From Kocuria rhizophila DC2201 (GTDB lineage: Bacteria > Actinomycetota > Actinomycetes > Actinomycetales > Micrococcaceae), in NCBI RefSeq assembly GCF_000010285.1, contig NC_010617.1, positions 2,418,001-2,482,000 of the forward strand: a DNA stretch of 64,000 bases. Reading direction: 5' to 3'. The notes below the pieces were generated by a model, which ran no database searches, had not been told where the DNA came from, and worked only from the letters and a program-made list of their open reading frames with translations. A program made the position numbers and the translations under genes. Position 1 is the first letter of the stretch. The number at the start of each line of letters is the position of its first letter. Positions 44,450 to 56,639 of the stretch are shown here, in pieces.

Positions 44450-46824
44450 TCAGACGGCTGCCGGGGCGTCCGGCGACCGGGCGGGCTCTGCGGCGTCGGC
44501 GGCCTCCCGCGCCTCCTGGACGGCCCAGAACACGGCCTCGGGGGTGGCCGGGCTCGCGAGCCGCACACTGTGCCCCTCCGGCCCGAACGACGCCGCCGCG
44601 TCGCGCAGCGCCTCGCGCACGCTGAACGCGAGCATCAGCGGCGGTTCCCCCACGGCCTTGGAGCCGTAGACGACGCCGCTCTCGGTCGCCCTCTCGAAGA
44701 GGTGCACGTTGAACTCCTCGGGCATCTCGGAGAAGCTCGGGAGCTTGTAGGTGCTCGCCGCCTGGGTGGTGAGCCGACCGCGGGCGGGCCCGTCGGACTC
44801 GTCCCAGCGCAGGTCCTCCAGGGTGAGCCACCCGGTGCCCTGCACGAATCCGCCCTCGATCTGTCCCACGTCGATGAGCGGGGAGAGGCTGTCTCCCACG
44901 TCGTGGACGATGTCCGTGCGCAGCAGCCGGTACGCCCCGGTGAAGCCGTTCACCTCCACCTCGGACACGGAGGCCCCGTAGGAGAAGTACTTGAAGGGCT
45001 CGCCCTCCATCCGCTGGGCGTCCCAGTGCAGCCCGTCGGTGCGGTAGTAGCCCGCGGCCCACAGGGAGATCCGCTGGAAGTAGGCCGTGTGGGCCAGTTC
45101 CGCGAACGTCATCTCGCGGTCGTGGAAGCCGAGCCCGGTGACGATCCCGTCCACGAAGCGGACGTCGTCCGGGTGGATGGTGAACTCGCGGGCCGCGACC
45201 TCGGCGAGCCGTTCCCGGATCTGCTCGCACGCGTTCTTCACGGCCCCGCCGTTGAGGTCCGAGCCGGAGCTGGCGGCGGTGGCCGAGGTGTTGGGGACCT
45301 TGTCGGTGCGGGTGGGGGCGAGCCGCACGGCCTCCAGCGGGACACCCAGTGCGGTGGCCGCCACCTGGCGCATCTTGGTGTGCAGCCCCTGGCCCATCTC
45401 GGTGCCGCCGTGGTTGATCAGCACGGACCCGTCCCGGTACACGTGCACCAGGGCCCCGGCCTGGTTGAAGGCGGTGAGGTTGAAGGAGATCCCGAACTTC
45501 ACGGGCGTCACCGCGAGCGCGCGGCGCACGTCCGGGTGGGTGGCGTTGAACTCATCGATCTCCCGACGCCGCCGGGTGATGTCCGCGCGCCGGTGCAGCT
45601 CGTTCCAGATGGCGCTCAGGCGCTCCGCGTGGCGGACGGGCTGCCCGTAGGGGGTGAGCTGGCCGGGGGTGTAGAGGTTGCGGCTGCGCAGCTCCGTGGG
45701 GTCCAGACCCAGCAGCGGCGCGCAGCGGCCCAGGACGTCCTCGATCACGAGCATCCCCTGGGGTCCGCCGAAGCCGCGGAAGGCCGTTTGAGAGGTCTTG
45801 TTCGTCCGTGCGACCCGGCCGTGCACCTCGATGTCCGGGATCCAGTACGCGTTCTCGATGTGGCACAGGGTGCGCTGCAGCACCGGCTCGGACAGGTCCA
45901 GGCTCCACCCGCCGTCGGACGTGACGGTGGCCCGCAGCGCGAGGAGGCGGCCGTCGTCGTCGAAGCCCACCTCCCACTGCGCGTGGTACGGGTGACGCTT
46001 GCCGGACAGGGTGATGTCCTGGTTGCGCGTGAGCCGCACCCGCACGGGCCGGCCGGTGAGGGTGGCGCCCAGTGCTGCGACCGCCGCGAAGCCGTGGGGC
46101 TGCATCTCCTTGCCGCCGAACCCGCCGCCCATGCGCAGGCACTGGACCGTCACGTCGTGGTTGTGCAGGCCCAGCACGTGGGCCACGATCTCCTGGGTCT
46201 CGGTGGGGTGCTGCGTGCTGCACTGGATGAACACCTGCCCGCCCTCGTCCACGTGTGCGAGGGACGCGTGCGTCTCCAGGTAGAAGTGCTCCTGTCCGCC
46301 GAACTCGAACTCGCCGCTGAAACGGTGGGGCGCACCCGCGAGCCCGGCCTCTGCGTCCCCCCGGCTGACCGTGGGCTGCCCGCCCTGGAAGCTCCCGGCC
46401 GCGATCGCCTCCGTGAGGGTGACGATCGACTCCAGGGGCTCGTACTCCACGGCCACGGCCTCCGCCCCGAGGCGCGCGGCCTCGAGGGTCTCGCCCAGCA
46501 CCCAGCACACGGCCTGGCCGTGGAACATCACCTCGCGGGGGAACAGGGGCTCGTCCCCCTTGATCCCGGAGTCGTTGGTCCCGGGGACGTCCTCCGCCGT
46601 CAGCACGCGCACCACGCCGGGGACCTGCAGCGCGGGAGCGGCGTCCAGGGACGTGATCCGCGCGTGGGCGTGCGGGGCCTGCACGGGCCACGCGTGCAGC
46701 ACGTTCTGGCTCCGGTGGATCAGGTCGTCCGTGTACAGCGCCTCGCCAGTGGCGTGCTCTGCCGCGCTGTCGTGGGCCACGGCGCGGCCCACCACCGGGT
46801 TCTCGGGACGATCCGCGAGCGATG

Positions 46825-46828
<4 letters not shown>
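44450..46828 (-). CDS. xdhB: Xanthine dehydrogenase molybdopterin-binding subunit
   Basis: A 792-residue large subunit that oxidises hypoxanthine/xanthine to urate. Molybdopterin-domain motifs include GGQEHFYLETHASLA, LRMGGGFGGKEMQPHG (GGGFGGKE), TAFRGFGGPQGMLVIEDVLG (substrate Arg in FRGFGGPQ), INHGGTEMGQGLHTKM (Mo site GGxEMGQG) and the catalytic Glu in SKAVGEPPLMLAFSVREAL. Length matches XdhB of bipartite-cofactor enzymes. Its ATGA start overlaps the xdhA stop. Two recurring-word copies (44587, 44670) lie within its conserved 3' part. Confidence 0.95.
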
Positions 46829-48348
<1,520 letters not shown>

Positions 48349-48546
48349 GGCGCTGGCTCCTCGTGACAAGCCACCGGGTGCAGCGCGCAGCGGATCAGTG
48401 CCCAGCCGTACCGGGAGCTCGCTGGCGCGGAACCAGTGCAGTGCGTGTGTGCTCGCCCGGTAGATAGTCCGATCCGGACCCGCCGTAGGCTGTTGGGCCA
48501 CGTTAGCCAGATCACATGCTCTGCCGCAAGGCGGTGGACCACCCCG

Positions 48547-48596
48547 TTGACGGGGGTGACACGGCTCACATACCGTGTACGGACAACAGATATATC
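48547..48596 (+). promoter_or_regulatory. Candidate sox operon promoter with GATATATC palindrome
   Basis: TTGACG (48547-48552) and TACCGT (48571-48576) are 18 bp apart, a sigma-70-like pair. The AT-rich palindrome GATATATC (48589-48596) lies just downstream, where a repressor would block initiation; the GntR protein at the operon's end is the natural candidate. The 348-bp region 48349-48696 between xdhA and soxB holds no gene I can support. All assignments are inference. Confidence 0.4.
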
Positions 48597-48696
48597 AGAT
48601 GCCGACAACCGGCAGCCGAGCCCGGGCAGGCCCTTGCCGCGGCACCGCGCTCGTCCCCGCCGCCCGATCCCAAGCCGATCCGAACGGAGTCTCCCG

Positions 48697-49914
48697 ATGG
48701 CCGACCTGCTCCCGGAGCACCCGGACTTCCTATGGCACAACCCGGACCCCAAGCCCTCCTACGACGCCGTGATCGTGGGCGGCGGCGGCCACGGGCTGGC
48801 CACCGCGTACTACCTGGCCAAGAACCACGGCATCACGAACGTGGCGGTGCTGGAGCGCGGGTGGCTGGCCGGCGGGAACATGGCGCGCAACACCACGATC
48901 ATCCGCTCCAACTACCTGTGGGACGAGTCTGCGGCCATGTACGAGCACTCGCTGAAGCTGTGGGAGGGGCTGCCGGAGGAGCTGGAGTACGACTTCCTGT
49001 TCTCCCAGCGCGGGGTGATGAATCTGGCCCACACCCTCGGGGACGTCCGTGAGTCCGTGCGCCGGGTGAACGCCAACAAGCTCAACGGCATCGACGCCGA
49101 GTGGATCGACCCGCAGCAGGTCAAGGAGCTGTGCCCGATCATCAACATCGACGACGACCTGCGCTACCCGGTCATGGGGGCCACCTACCAGCCGCGCGCG
49201 GGCATCGCCAAGCACGACCACGTGGCCTGGGCGTTCGCCCGCAAGTGCGACGAGATGGGCGTGGACATCATCCAGAACTGCGAGGTCACCGGCTTCGTCA
49301 AGGACGGCGACCGCGTGGTGGCCGTGGAGACCTCCCGCGGGCGGATCAGCACCGGCAAGGTGGGCCTGTGCGCCGCCGGCCACAGCTCGGTGCTCGCGGA
49401 GCTGGCCGGGTTCCGGCTGCCCATCCAGTCCCACCCGCTGCAGGCGCTCGTCTCGGAGCTGCACGAGAAGGTGCACCCCACCGTGGTGATGTCCAACCAC
49501 GTGCACGTGTACGTGTCCCAGGCCCACAAGGGCGAGCTGGTCATGGGTGCCGGTGTGGACGCCTACAACGGCTACGGCCAGCGCGGGGCGTTCCACGTGA
49601 TCGAGGAGCAGATGGCCGCCGCCGTGGAGCTGTTCCCGGTGTTCGCGCGAGCCCACGTGCTGCGCACGTGGGGCGGGATCGTGGACATCACCCTGGACGC
49701 CTCCCCGATCGTGTCCAAGACCCCGGTGGAGCAGATGTACGTGAACTGCGGGTGGGGCACGGGCGGGTTCAAGGGAACGCCCGGCGCCGGCTACTCCTTC
49801 GCGCACACCATCGCCACCGACGAACCGCACCCCCTCAACGAGCCGTTCTGCCTGGAGCGCTTCGAGACCGGTGTGCTCATCGACGAGCACGGCGCCGCCG
49901 CCGTGGCCCACTGA
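48697..49914 (+). CDS. soxB: Sarcosine oxidase beta subunit
   Basis: A 405-residue flavoprotein of heterotetrameric sarcosine oxidase. The FAD fold is [20 protein letters not shown] and [58 protein letters not shown] and [20 protein letters not shown] complete the DAO-type domain. It demethylates sarcosine to glycine, making 5,10-methylene-THF and peroxide with SoxA. CGGAGTCTCCCG precedes ATG 48697. First gene of soxBDAG-purU-gntR. Confidence 0.96.
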   Translation: MADLLPEHPDFLWHNPDPKPSYDAVIVGGGGHGLATAYYLAKNHGITNVAVLERGWLAGGNMARNTTIIRSNYLWDESAAMYEHSLKLWEGLPEELEYDFLFSQRGVMNLAHTLGDVRESVRRVNANKLNGIDAEWIDPQQVKELCPIINIDDDLRYPVMGATYQPRAGIAKHDHVAWAFARKCDEMGVDIIQNCEVTGFVKDGDRVVAVETSRGRISTGKVGLCAAGHSSVLAELAGFRLPIQSHPLQALVSELHEKVHPTVVMSNHVHVYVSQAHKGELVMGAGVDAYNGYGQRGAFHVIEEQMAAAVELFPVFARAHVLRTWGGIVDITLDASPIVSKTPVEQMYVNCGWGTGGFKGTPGAGYSFAHTIATDEPHPLNEPFCLERFETGVLIDEHGAAAVAH

Positions 49915-49949
49915 CCGAGACCCGCAACACCCGTCAGGAGTGAAGCCCC

Positions 49950-50243
49950 ATGTTGCTGATCGAATGCCCCTACTGCGGGCCGCGCGACGAGACCGAGTAC
50001 CACTACGGCGGTGAGGCCCACGTGCCCTACCCGGAGGACCCCTCCGAGCTCTCGGACCGGGAGTGGGCCGAGTACCTCTTCTACCGCAACAACCCCAAGG
50101 GCCTGCTCAAGGAGCGCTGGGCCCACACGGTGGGGTGCCGCCGCTGGTTCAACGTGGTCCGGGACACCGCCACGTACGAGATCACGGCCGTCTACCGCAT
50201 GGGCGAGAACGCCCCCGAGCAGGAGCCAGGAGGCACGCGATGA
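49950..50243 (+). CDS. soxD: Sarcosine oxidase delta subunit
   Basis: A 97-residue zinc-binding subunit. [20 protein letters not shown] and [17 protein letters not shown] give the CxxC...H...C zinc ligands, at usual spacing. It stabilises the heterotetramer. Its stop overlaps the soxA start by 4 bp. Confidence 0.96.
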   Translation: MLLIECPYCGPRDETEYHYGGEAHVPYPEDPSELSDREWAEYLFYRNNPKGLLKERWAHTVGCRRWFNVVRDTATYEITAVYRMGENAPEQEPGGTR

Positions 50244-53152
50244 GCGCATCGAACCGTTGTCCCGCGTCCGTCCGTGAGGGCACGGGCATCGACCGCGGCA
50301 CCGAGCTGTCCTTCACCGTGGACGGCACGCAGTACGCCGGCCACCCCGGTGACACCCTCGCGTCCGCACTGCTGGCCGCCGGGCACATCCGCTGCGGGGA
50401 CTCCATGTACCTGGGGCGCCCGCGCGGGATCGTGAGCGCGGGGGTCGAGGAGCCCAACGCCCTGGTCACGGTCCAGCCGCGCACGCCGCGCGACGTCGCC
50501 GAGTCCATGCTGCCCGCCCCCGCGGTGGAGCTCACCGAGGCCATGGTGGCGGAGTTCGTCAGCGGACAGGGCCCTCTGGACCCCGCACGGGACGGCGCCT
50601 ACTACGACACCAGGAACGTCCACACGGACGTGCTGGTGGTCGGCGCGGGCCCGGCGGGACTCGCCGCGGCACGCGAAGCGGCCCGTTCCGGGGCCCGTGT
50701 GGTGCTCATGGACGAGCAGACGCGCCCGGGCGGATCGCTGCTGAGCCGCCCGGAGGACGTCGTGGACGGGGTGCCCGGGTGGCAGTGGGCGCGGCAGTGC
50801 GCCGAGGAGCTCGCCGCGCAGCCCGAGGTGACCGTGCTGCAGCGCACCACGGCCTTCGGCAGCTACGACAGCAACTACGTGGTGGCCCTGCAGAGGCGCA
50901 CCGACCACCTCACGCGTGATCCCGGTCCCGGGGTGTCCCGGCAGCGGGTCTGGCACGTGCGGGCGGCCCAGGTGGTCCTGGCCACCGGCGCGCACGAGCG
51001 TCCGCTAGTGTTCGCGGACAACGACCGCCCCGGGATCATGCTCGCCGGGGCCGTGCGCACCTACCTCAACCGCTACGGGGTCACCGCGGGCCACCGGGCG
51101 GTGGTCACCACCACCAACGACTCCGCCTACGACCTCGTCGCGGATCTCGTGGCCGCCGGTGTGGAGGTGGCCGCCGTGGTGGACTCCCGCCCCGACCTCA
51201 CGGACACCGCACAGCGCGTGGCCCGCGAGACCGGCGTGGCGGTGCGCACCGGCAGCGCCGTGTGCGGCACCGAGGGCAGCGCCGAGGACGGGCGAGTGAG
51301 CGCCGTGCTGGTCACCGCGCTCGACGCCGCGGACCAGCCCGTGGATGAGCCGGAGCGCGTCGAGGCGGACCTGCTGGCCGTCGCCGGGGGCTGGAGCCCC
51401 GTGGTGCACCTGCACAGTCAGCGCCAGGGCCGGCTGCGCTGGGACGAGGACCTCGCCGGTTTCGTGCCCGCGGGCGCGGTGCGCGACCAGCAGACAGCCG
51501 GCGCGGTCAACGGCACCCTGGACCTTGCCGGGTGCCTCGCCGAGGGTGCCCGCGCGGGCGCTCAGGCCGCCCAGGACGCGGGCTTCGCGTGCACGCCCCG
51601 GGTTCCCCACACCGCCGCCACGCCCATCACACCCACCCACCCCCTGTGGCTGGTCCCGAGCGGGCCCGGCGCGGAGCAGGACTGGGACCGGCACTTCGTG
51701 GACCTGCAGCGGGACCAGACCGTCGCGGACGTGCTGCGCTCCGTGGGTGCGGGAATGCGTTCGGTGGAGCACGTGAAGCGCTACACCTCCATCTCCACGG
51801 CCAACGACCAGGGCAAGACCTCCGCGGTCAACGCCATCGGCGTGATCGCCGCGGCGCTGAACCAGCAGGACGTGGGCGGTTTCGGCACCACCACCTACCG
51901 GGCGCCCTACACGCCCGTGGCCTTCGCGGCGCTGGCCGGACGACGCCGCGGGCAGCTCTTCGACCCCGCACGCCTGACCCCGGTCCACTCGTGGCACGTG
52001 GCGCACGGCGCCGAGTTCGAGGACGTGGGGCAGTGGAAGCGCCCGTGGTTCTACCCGCAGCCCGGTGAGGACATGGACGCCGCCGTGCTGCGCGAGTGCG
52101 CGGCCGTGCGAACCTCCGTGGGGTTCATGGACGCCACCACGCTGGGCAAGATCGAGATCCGCGGCACGGACGCCGGGGAGTTCCTCAACCGCGTGTACAC
52201 GAACGCGTTCAAGAAGCTCAAGCCCGGCATGGGCCGCTACGGCGTGATGTGCACCCCGGACGGGATGGTCTTCGACGACGGCGTGACCCTGCGCCTGGAC
52301 GAGGACCGCTACCTGATGACCACCACCACGGGCAACGCCGCCGCGGTGCTCGAGTGGCTCGAGGAGTGGTCCCAGACGGAGTGGCCCGAGCTGGACGTCA
52401 CCTTCACGTCCGTGACCGAGCAGTGGACCACGGTGGCCGTGGCCGGTCCGAGGTCCCGGGACGTGATCGCCAAGCTCGCACCGCAGCTGGACGTCTCCCA
52501 GGACGCGTTCCCGTTCATGGCGTTCCGGGAGACCGTGCTCGCGTCGGGGGTCCCGGCGCGGATCTGCCGGATCTCGTTCTCGGGCGAGCTCGCGTACGAG
52601 GTCAACGTGTCCGGGTGGTACGGGCTGTCCGTGTGGGAGGACGTCTTCGCCGCCGGTGAGGAGTTCGGGATCACCCCGTACGGCACCGAGACCATGCACG
52701 TGCTGCGCGCGGAGAAGGCCTTCCCCATCGTGGGCCAGGACACTGACGGCACCGTGACCCCGCAGGACCTGGGCATGGAGTGGGTGGTGTCCAAGACCAA
52801 GGACTTCATCGGCAAGCGCTCCTACGACCGCCCCTCGGCCACGGACCCGCAGCGCAAGCAGCTCGTGGCCGTGCTGCCCACGGACCGTGTGACCCGCCTG
52901 CCGGAGGGCGCGCAGCTGATCGCGGCGGGCACCCCCGTGACGCCCGAGCAGGGCCCCGTGCCCATGGTCGGGCACGTGACCTCCGCCTACCGCAGCGCGG
53001 CCCTGGACCGCACGTTCGGTCTTGCACTGGTGGAGAACGGCCGCCAGCGCATCGGCGAGACCCTCCAGGCCCCGCTCGACGGCACGCTGGTGGACGTCAC
53101 GATCGCCGAACCCGTCATCTACGACCCCGAAGGGAACCGCCGAGATGGTTGA
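50240..53152 (+). CDS. soxA: Sarcosine oxidase alpha subunit
   Basis: A 970-residue subunit. Residues ~20-95 form the ferredoxin-like domain ([20 protein letters not shown]) without its usual cluster cysteines; ~125-480 the NAD(H)-binding disulfide-oxidoreductase fold ([20 protein letters not shown] and [20 protein letters not shown]); ~590-960 a glycine-cleavage T-protein-like domain binding THF ([37 protein letters not shown]). AGGAGGCACGCG precedes ATG 50240. It overlaps soxD by 4 bp and soxG by 8 bp. One word copy (51940) encodes part of GRRRG. Confidence 0.95.
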   Translation: MSASNRCPASVREGTGIDRGTELSFTVDGTQYAGHPGDTLASALLAAGHIRCGDSMYLGRPRGIVSAGVEEPNALVTVQPRTPRDVAESMLPAPAVELTEAMVAEFVSGQGPLDPARDGAYYDTRNVHTDVLVVGAGPAGLAAAREAARSGARVVLMDEQTRPGGSLLSRPEDVVDGVPGWQWARQCAEELAAQPEVTVLQRTTAFGSYDSNYVVALQRRTDHLTRDPGPGVSRQRVWHVRAAQVVLATGAHERPLVFADNDRPGIMLAGAVRTYLNRYGVTAGHRAVVTTTNDSAYDLVADLVAAGVEVAAVVDSRPDLTDTAQRVARETGVAVRTGSAVCGTEGSAEDGRVSAVLVTALDAADQPVDEPERVEADLLAVAGGWSPVVHLHSQRQGRLRWDEDLAGFVPAGAVRDQQTAGAVNGTLDLAGCLAEGARAGAQAAQDAGFACTPRVPHTAATPITPTHPLWLVPSGPGAEQDWDRHFVDLQRDQTVADVLRSVGAGMRSVEHVKRYTSISTANDQGKTSAVNAIGVIAAALNQQDVGGFGTTTYRAPYTPVAFAALAGRRRGQLFDPARLTPVHSWHVAHGAEFEDVGQWKRPWFYPQPGEDMDAAVLRECAAVRTSVGFMDATTLGKIEIRGTDAGEFLNRVYTNAFKKLKPGMGRYGVMCTPDGMVFDDGVTLRLDEDRYLMTTTTGNAAAVLEWLEEWSQTEWPELDVTFTSVTEQWTTVAVAGPRSRDVIAKLAPQLDVSQDAFPFMAFRETVLASGVPARICRISFSGELAYEVNVSGWYGLSVWEDVFAAGEEFGITPYGTETMHVLRAEKAFPIVGQDTDGTVTPQDLGMEWVVSKTKDFIGKRSYDRPSATDPQRKQLVAVLPTDRVTRLPEGAQLIAAGTPVTPEQGPVPMVGHVTSAYRSAALDRTFGLALVENGRQRIGETLQAPLDGTLVDVTIAEPVIYDPEGNRRDG

Positions 53153-53834
53153 GTCACCCACCACCGACATCACCGGGCTGCACCACAGCCCGCTCGAACC
53201 ACTGGCCGAGGCCATGCGCGAGGGCTCCGTGGACGGCGCCCGGGGCGTGAGCCTGCGGGAGATCCCGTTCCTGGCCATGGCGGGGATCCGCGTGAGCCCC
53301 GGGACGGGGGCAGCGGAGGCACTGTGCGACGTCGTCGGGCTGGACCTGCCCGCGGGACCCGGGGACGTCAGCGGCGCCACGGAGGCCACCGCGCTGCTGT
53401 GGCAGGGCCCGGACGAGTTCCTGCTCGTGGCGCCGGACGAGACCGTGGTCCCCGCCGAGCTCGCGGACCACGAGCGCGAACCCGGTGCACTGCCGAGCCT
53501 GTCCACCCACCCGCTGATCGTGCGGCTGGCCCGGGTGCTCGCCGAGTCCGGCGCCCGCGGTCAGGTGGTGGACCTCTCCGCCAACCGGACCACGCTGGAG
53601 CTCAGCGGACCCTCGGCGCGCGCCACGCTCGAGAAGGGCTGCCCCATGGACCTCCACCCGCGGGAGTTCCCCGTGGGCCGGGCCGTGTCCACCACGCTGG
53701 GTCCCGTGCAGGTGCTTCTCTGGCGCACGGGGGAGCAGCAGTGGCGGATCATGCCGCGCGCCTCCTTCGCGCAGTACACCGCCCAGTGGCTCCTGGATGC
53801 CATGATCGAGTTCGGGTCCCCCGAGATCCCCTGA
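53145..53834 (+). CDS. soxG: Sarcosine oxidase gamma subunit
   Basis: A 229-residue subunit resembling the C-terminal part of T-protein: [59 protein letters not shown] then [20 protein letters not shown], and [20 protein letters not shown]. It belongs to the SoxG family of heterotetrameric sarcosine oxidases. ATG 53145 overlaps the soxA end by 8 bp. The next gene follows after 58 bp with its own ribosome site. Confidence 0.93.
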   Translation: MVESPTTDITGLHHSPLEPLAEAMREGSVDGARGVSLREIPFLAMAGIRVSPGTGAAEALCDVVGLDLPAGPGDVSGATEATALLWQGPDEFLLVAPDETVVPAELADHEREPGALPSLSTHPLIVRLARVLAESGARGQVVDLSANRTTLELSGPSARATLEKGCPMDLHPREFPVGRAVSTTLGPVQVLLWRTGEQQWRIMPRASFAQYTAQWLLDAMIEFGSPEIP

Positions 53835-53892
53835 CACGGGACCGGTCGGCCAGCCCGCCCGCCCCCTTTGCACCCCACCCCGAGGAGAGCCC

Positions 53893-54801
53893 GTGAGCAC
53901 CCCGCAGCCCGTGACGTCCGCAGCGGCCCCCGGCGCCGAGCCCCGCACCCGCGAACTGGTGCTGACCCTCGACTGCCCCGAGCAGCCCGGGATCGTGCAC
54001 GCCGTGAGCGGTGTGCTCCTGGAGCACGGGGCCAACATCGTGGAGCTGACCCAGTACGACGACCGCCGGGTGGGGCACTTCTTCATGCGGGTGCACATGG
54101 CTCCCACCGAGGGCGCGGCGCTGGACCAGCAGAGCCTGCGGGAGGACCTCACCCCGGTGGCCGAGCGCTTCGGGATGCGGTGGGAGCTGCACGAGCACGG
54201 AGCGAAGCGCCGGGTGCTCGTGATGGTCTCCAAGTTCGGGCACTGCCTCAACGACCTGCTGTTCCGCGCCCGCACCGGGGAGCTGCCGGTGGAGATCGTG
54301 GCCGTGGTGTCCAACCACCTGGACCACCAGCGCCTCGTGGAGTGGCACGGCATCCCGTTCTTCCACGTGCCCGTCACCAAGGACACCAAGCCGGAGGCCG
54401 AGGCCCGCCTGCTGGACCTCGTGGACCGCTTCGAGGTGGACCTGGTGGTGCTGGCCCGGTACATGCAGGTGCTCAGCGACTCTCTGGCCACCCGCATGGA
54501 AGGGCGCGTGATCAACATCCACCACTCGTTCCTGCCGTCCTTCAAGGGCGCCAAGCCCTACCACCAGGCCTACGACCGCGGGGTCAAGACCGTGGGCGCC
54601 ACCGCCCACTACGTCAACGCGGAGCTGGACGAGGGCCCGATCATCACCCAGCAGGTCGTGGAGGTGAACCACGCCTACGGCCCCGAGGACCTCGTGGCCG
54701 CCGGCCGGGACACCGAGTGCAAGGCGCTCTCGGACGCCGTCCGCTGGCACTGCGAGGGCCGGGTGATCCTGCACGGCGCCAAGACGGTGGTGCTGCGATG
54801 A
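53893..54801 (+). CDS. purU: Formyltetrahydrofolate deformylase
   Basis: A 302-residue enzyme converting 10-formyl-THF to THF and formate. The N-terminal ACT domain is LVLTLDCPEQPGIVHAVSGV and LLEHGANIVE; the formyltransferase-type catalytic domain includes VLVMVSKFGHCLNDLLFRAR, SNHLDHQRLVEWHGIPFFHV, NIHHSFLPSFKGAKPYHQAY and GATAHYVNAELDEGPII. Active-site Asn, His and Asp positions are present. GTG 53893 follows CGAGGAGAGCCC. With SoxBDAG, which charges THF with one-carbon units, PurU would recycle free THF, a known pairing in glycine betaine and sarcosine catabolism. Confidence 0.95.
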   Translation: MSTPQPVTSAAAPGAEPRTRELVLTLDCPEQPGIVHAVSGVLLEHGANIVELTQYDDRRVGHFFMRVHMAPTEGAALDQQSLREDLTPVAERFGMRWELHEHGAKRRVLVMVSKFGHCLNDLLFRARTGELPVEIVAVVSNHLDHQRLVEWHGIPFFHVPVTKDTKPEAEARLLDLVDRFEVDLVVLARYMQVLSDSLATRMEGRVINIHHSFLPSFKGAKPYHQAYDRGVKTVGATAHYVNAELDEGPIITQQVVEVNHAYGPEDLVAAGRDTECKALSDAVRWHCEGRVILHGAKTVVLR

Positions 54802-55442
54802 CAGGCCCCACGGCCTCCCTGGCCGAGCAGGCGTTCCAGCAGCTGCAGGACCGGCTGATCTTCCTGGACATCGCCCCGGGGCTGCCGCTCAACGAGGCAC
54901 GCCTGTCGGTCGAGCTGGAGCTGGGCCGCACCCCGCTGCGGGAGGCGATCAAGCGGCTGGAGTCCGAGCACCTGGTGGTCACGTACCCGCGCCGGGGCAC
55001 GTTCGCGACCCCCGTGGACATCACCGCCCTGTCCGAGATCTCGCAGGTGCGCGAGGTGCTCGAACCGCTCGCCGCGCGCACGGCGGCGGCGCGTCGTGGG
55101 GGGCGGGAACGGGAGCAGCTGGAGGCACTGGTCCAGGAGCTCTCCACGCTCTCGGACGACGAGCTGCGCCAGGACAACGCCCTGCGCTGGGACCTGCACG
55201 TGCACCGCGCGGTGTACGCCGCCGCGGGCAACGCCCACCTGCAGGCCACCCTGGAGCGCTACAGCAACCTGGCCACCCGCATCTGGTGCGTGGCCGCGGA
55301 CCGGGTGCCGCAGCTGCGCGGGCACATCGACATCCACACCACCCTGCTGCGCGCGGTGCTCGACGGGGATGAGGAGACCGCCACCGAGGTCATGCGCCAC
55401 CACGTGCAGGACTTCGAGGAGCAGATCCGGCAGGTGCTGTGA
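54798..55442 (+). CDS. GntR-family regulator, FCD subfamily, of the sox operon
   Basis: A 214-residue regulator. The winged helix has LNEARLSVELELGRTPLREA and the wing VTYPRRGTFATPVDI. The FCD domain shows WDLHVHRAVYAAAGNAHLQA and GHIDIHTTLLRAVLDGDEE with metal-type Asp/His residues. ATG 54798 overlaps the purU stop by 4 bp. As the last gene of the operon it probably senses sarcosine or a one-carbon metabolite and controls the promoter before soxB; the site there is only a candidate. Confidence 0.91.
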   Translation: MTGPTASLAEQAFQQLQDRLIFLDIAPGLPLNEARLSVELELGRTPLREAIKRLESEHLVVTYPRRGTFATPVDITALSEISQVREVLEPLAARTAAARRGGREREQLEALVQELSTLSDDELRQDNALRWDLHVHRAVYAAAGNAHLQATLERYSNLATRIWCVAADRVPQLRGHIDIHTTLLRAVLDGDEETATEVMRHHVQDFEEQIRQVL

Positions 55443-55467
55443 ACCGCACCCTCCCTAGACTCGGGGC

Positions 55468-56523
55468 ATGACCCCACGTCCCGGACCCGCGGGCCGCGAG
55501 CCGGCCGAGCGGCGGCGTCGTCGTCGCCCGCACCCGCCGGCCCCGGGAGGCGCCCCGCGCCCCGAGGACGACGTTGCACGTGGGCCCTACGCCCGGCACG
55601 CCCCGTCTCCGCCTGCCCCCACCGGGACGGGAACGGACGGGGTGGAGCGCACGGTGCACCTGGACGACGAGCGGTTCCTGTGCGTGCGCACGGACGGCCC
55701 CCGGGACGGCCGCCCGGTGGTGCTGATCACCGGGCTGGGCTTCGACCTGACCACGTGGCCGGAGGCGTTCGTGGACGCTCTGGCGTCGCACGGGCACCGC
55801 GTGCTCCGGGTGGACAACCGGGACACGGGGCGCTCGTTCCGCGCCACCAGCGCCCCTCCCACGGCCCGCCAGCTGCTGAGCGGGTACCTGCCCGCGGGGC
55901 AGTACACGGTGGAGGACATGGCCGACGACGTCGCCGACGCCCTGGCGGTGCTGGGCGTGGCGCGCGCGGACGTCCTCGGGTTCTCCCTGGGCGGGATGAT
56001 TGCGCAGGCCCTGGCCGCCCACCACCCGGAGCGGGTTCGGCGGCTCGTGTCCCTGTGCTCGACCACCGGTGACCCCTCCGTGGGCTCGGTGGCGGCGTCC
56101 ACGGCCGCGATGCTGGCCCTGCCCGGGGCCCGCACCCGCCGGTTGTACGTCCGCTCACGCATGGTCATGTCCCGGCACCTGGCCGGCCCGGGGTTCCCCG
56201 TGGACCCCGGGTACGAACGCCACCTGGCGCAGACGCACTGGCGGCGCAGCCTGGACCCGCGTCACGAGGCCTCGGCCATGCGGCGTCAGATCGGCGCGAT
56301 CCGGGCCTCCGGGGACCGCACCCCGCAGTTGCGCTCGATCACCGCCCCCACGCTCGTGCTGCACGGGGACCGGGACAGGATCGTGCGCCCGGACGGCGGG
56401 CCCGCCACGGCCCGGGCGATCCCCGGGTCGCGCTTCGAGACCGTGCCCGGCATGGGCCACCAGGTGCACCCCCTGGTGGTCCCCCGCCTGCTCGAGCTCG
56501 TGCTCCCGCACCTGGCGCCATGA
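55468..56523 (+). CDS. Alpha/beta-fold hydrolase with a basic, disordered leader
   Basis: A 351-residue protein. Residues ~1-55 are a Pro/Arg-rich leader (RRRRRRPHPPAPGGAPRP) with a GCGGCGTCGT word at 55512. The hydrolase core follows: VVLITGLGFDLTTWPEAFVD, RVLRVDNRDTGRSF, nucleophile elbow GFSLGGMIAQALA (Ser), PTLVLHGDRDRIV (Asp) and VPGMGHQVHP (His), so the triad is intact. Substrate unknown; the DNRDTGRS segment resembles 3-oxoadipate enol-lactonase/esterase relatives. It starts 25 bp after the GntR gene and may be read through from the sox operon. An internal start after the leader is possible. Confidence 0.88.
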   Translation: MTPRPGPAGREPAERRRRRRPHPPAPGGAPRPEDDVARGPYARHAPSPPAPTGTGTDGVERTVHLDDERFLCVRTDGPRDGRPVVLITGLGFDLTTWPEAFVDALASHGHRVLRVDNRDTGRSFRATSAPPTARQLLSGYLPAGQYTVEDMADDVADALAVLGVARADVLGFSLGGMIAQALAAHHPERVRRLVSLCSTTGDPSVGSVAASTAAMLALPGARTRRLYVRSRMVMSRHLAGPGFPVDPGYERHLAQTHWRRSLDPRHEASAMRRQIGAIRASGDRTPQLRSITAPTLVLHGDRDRIVRPDGGPATARAIPGSRFETVPGMGHQVHPLVVPRLLELVLPHLAP

Positions 56524-56639
56524 TCTCTGGCCACCAGAACGCTCCCTGCGCGGCCCACCCGTGATAACAAGGACTCCGAGAACCGATGCGAACGCCGCCG
56601 TGCCCGGTGCCTGGCCACCGCGTGCAGAAAGTGACGTAG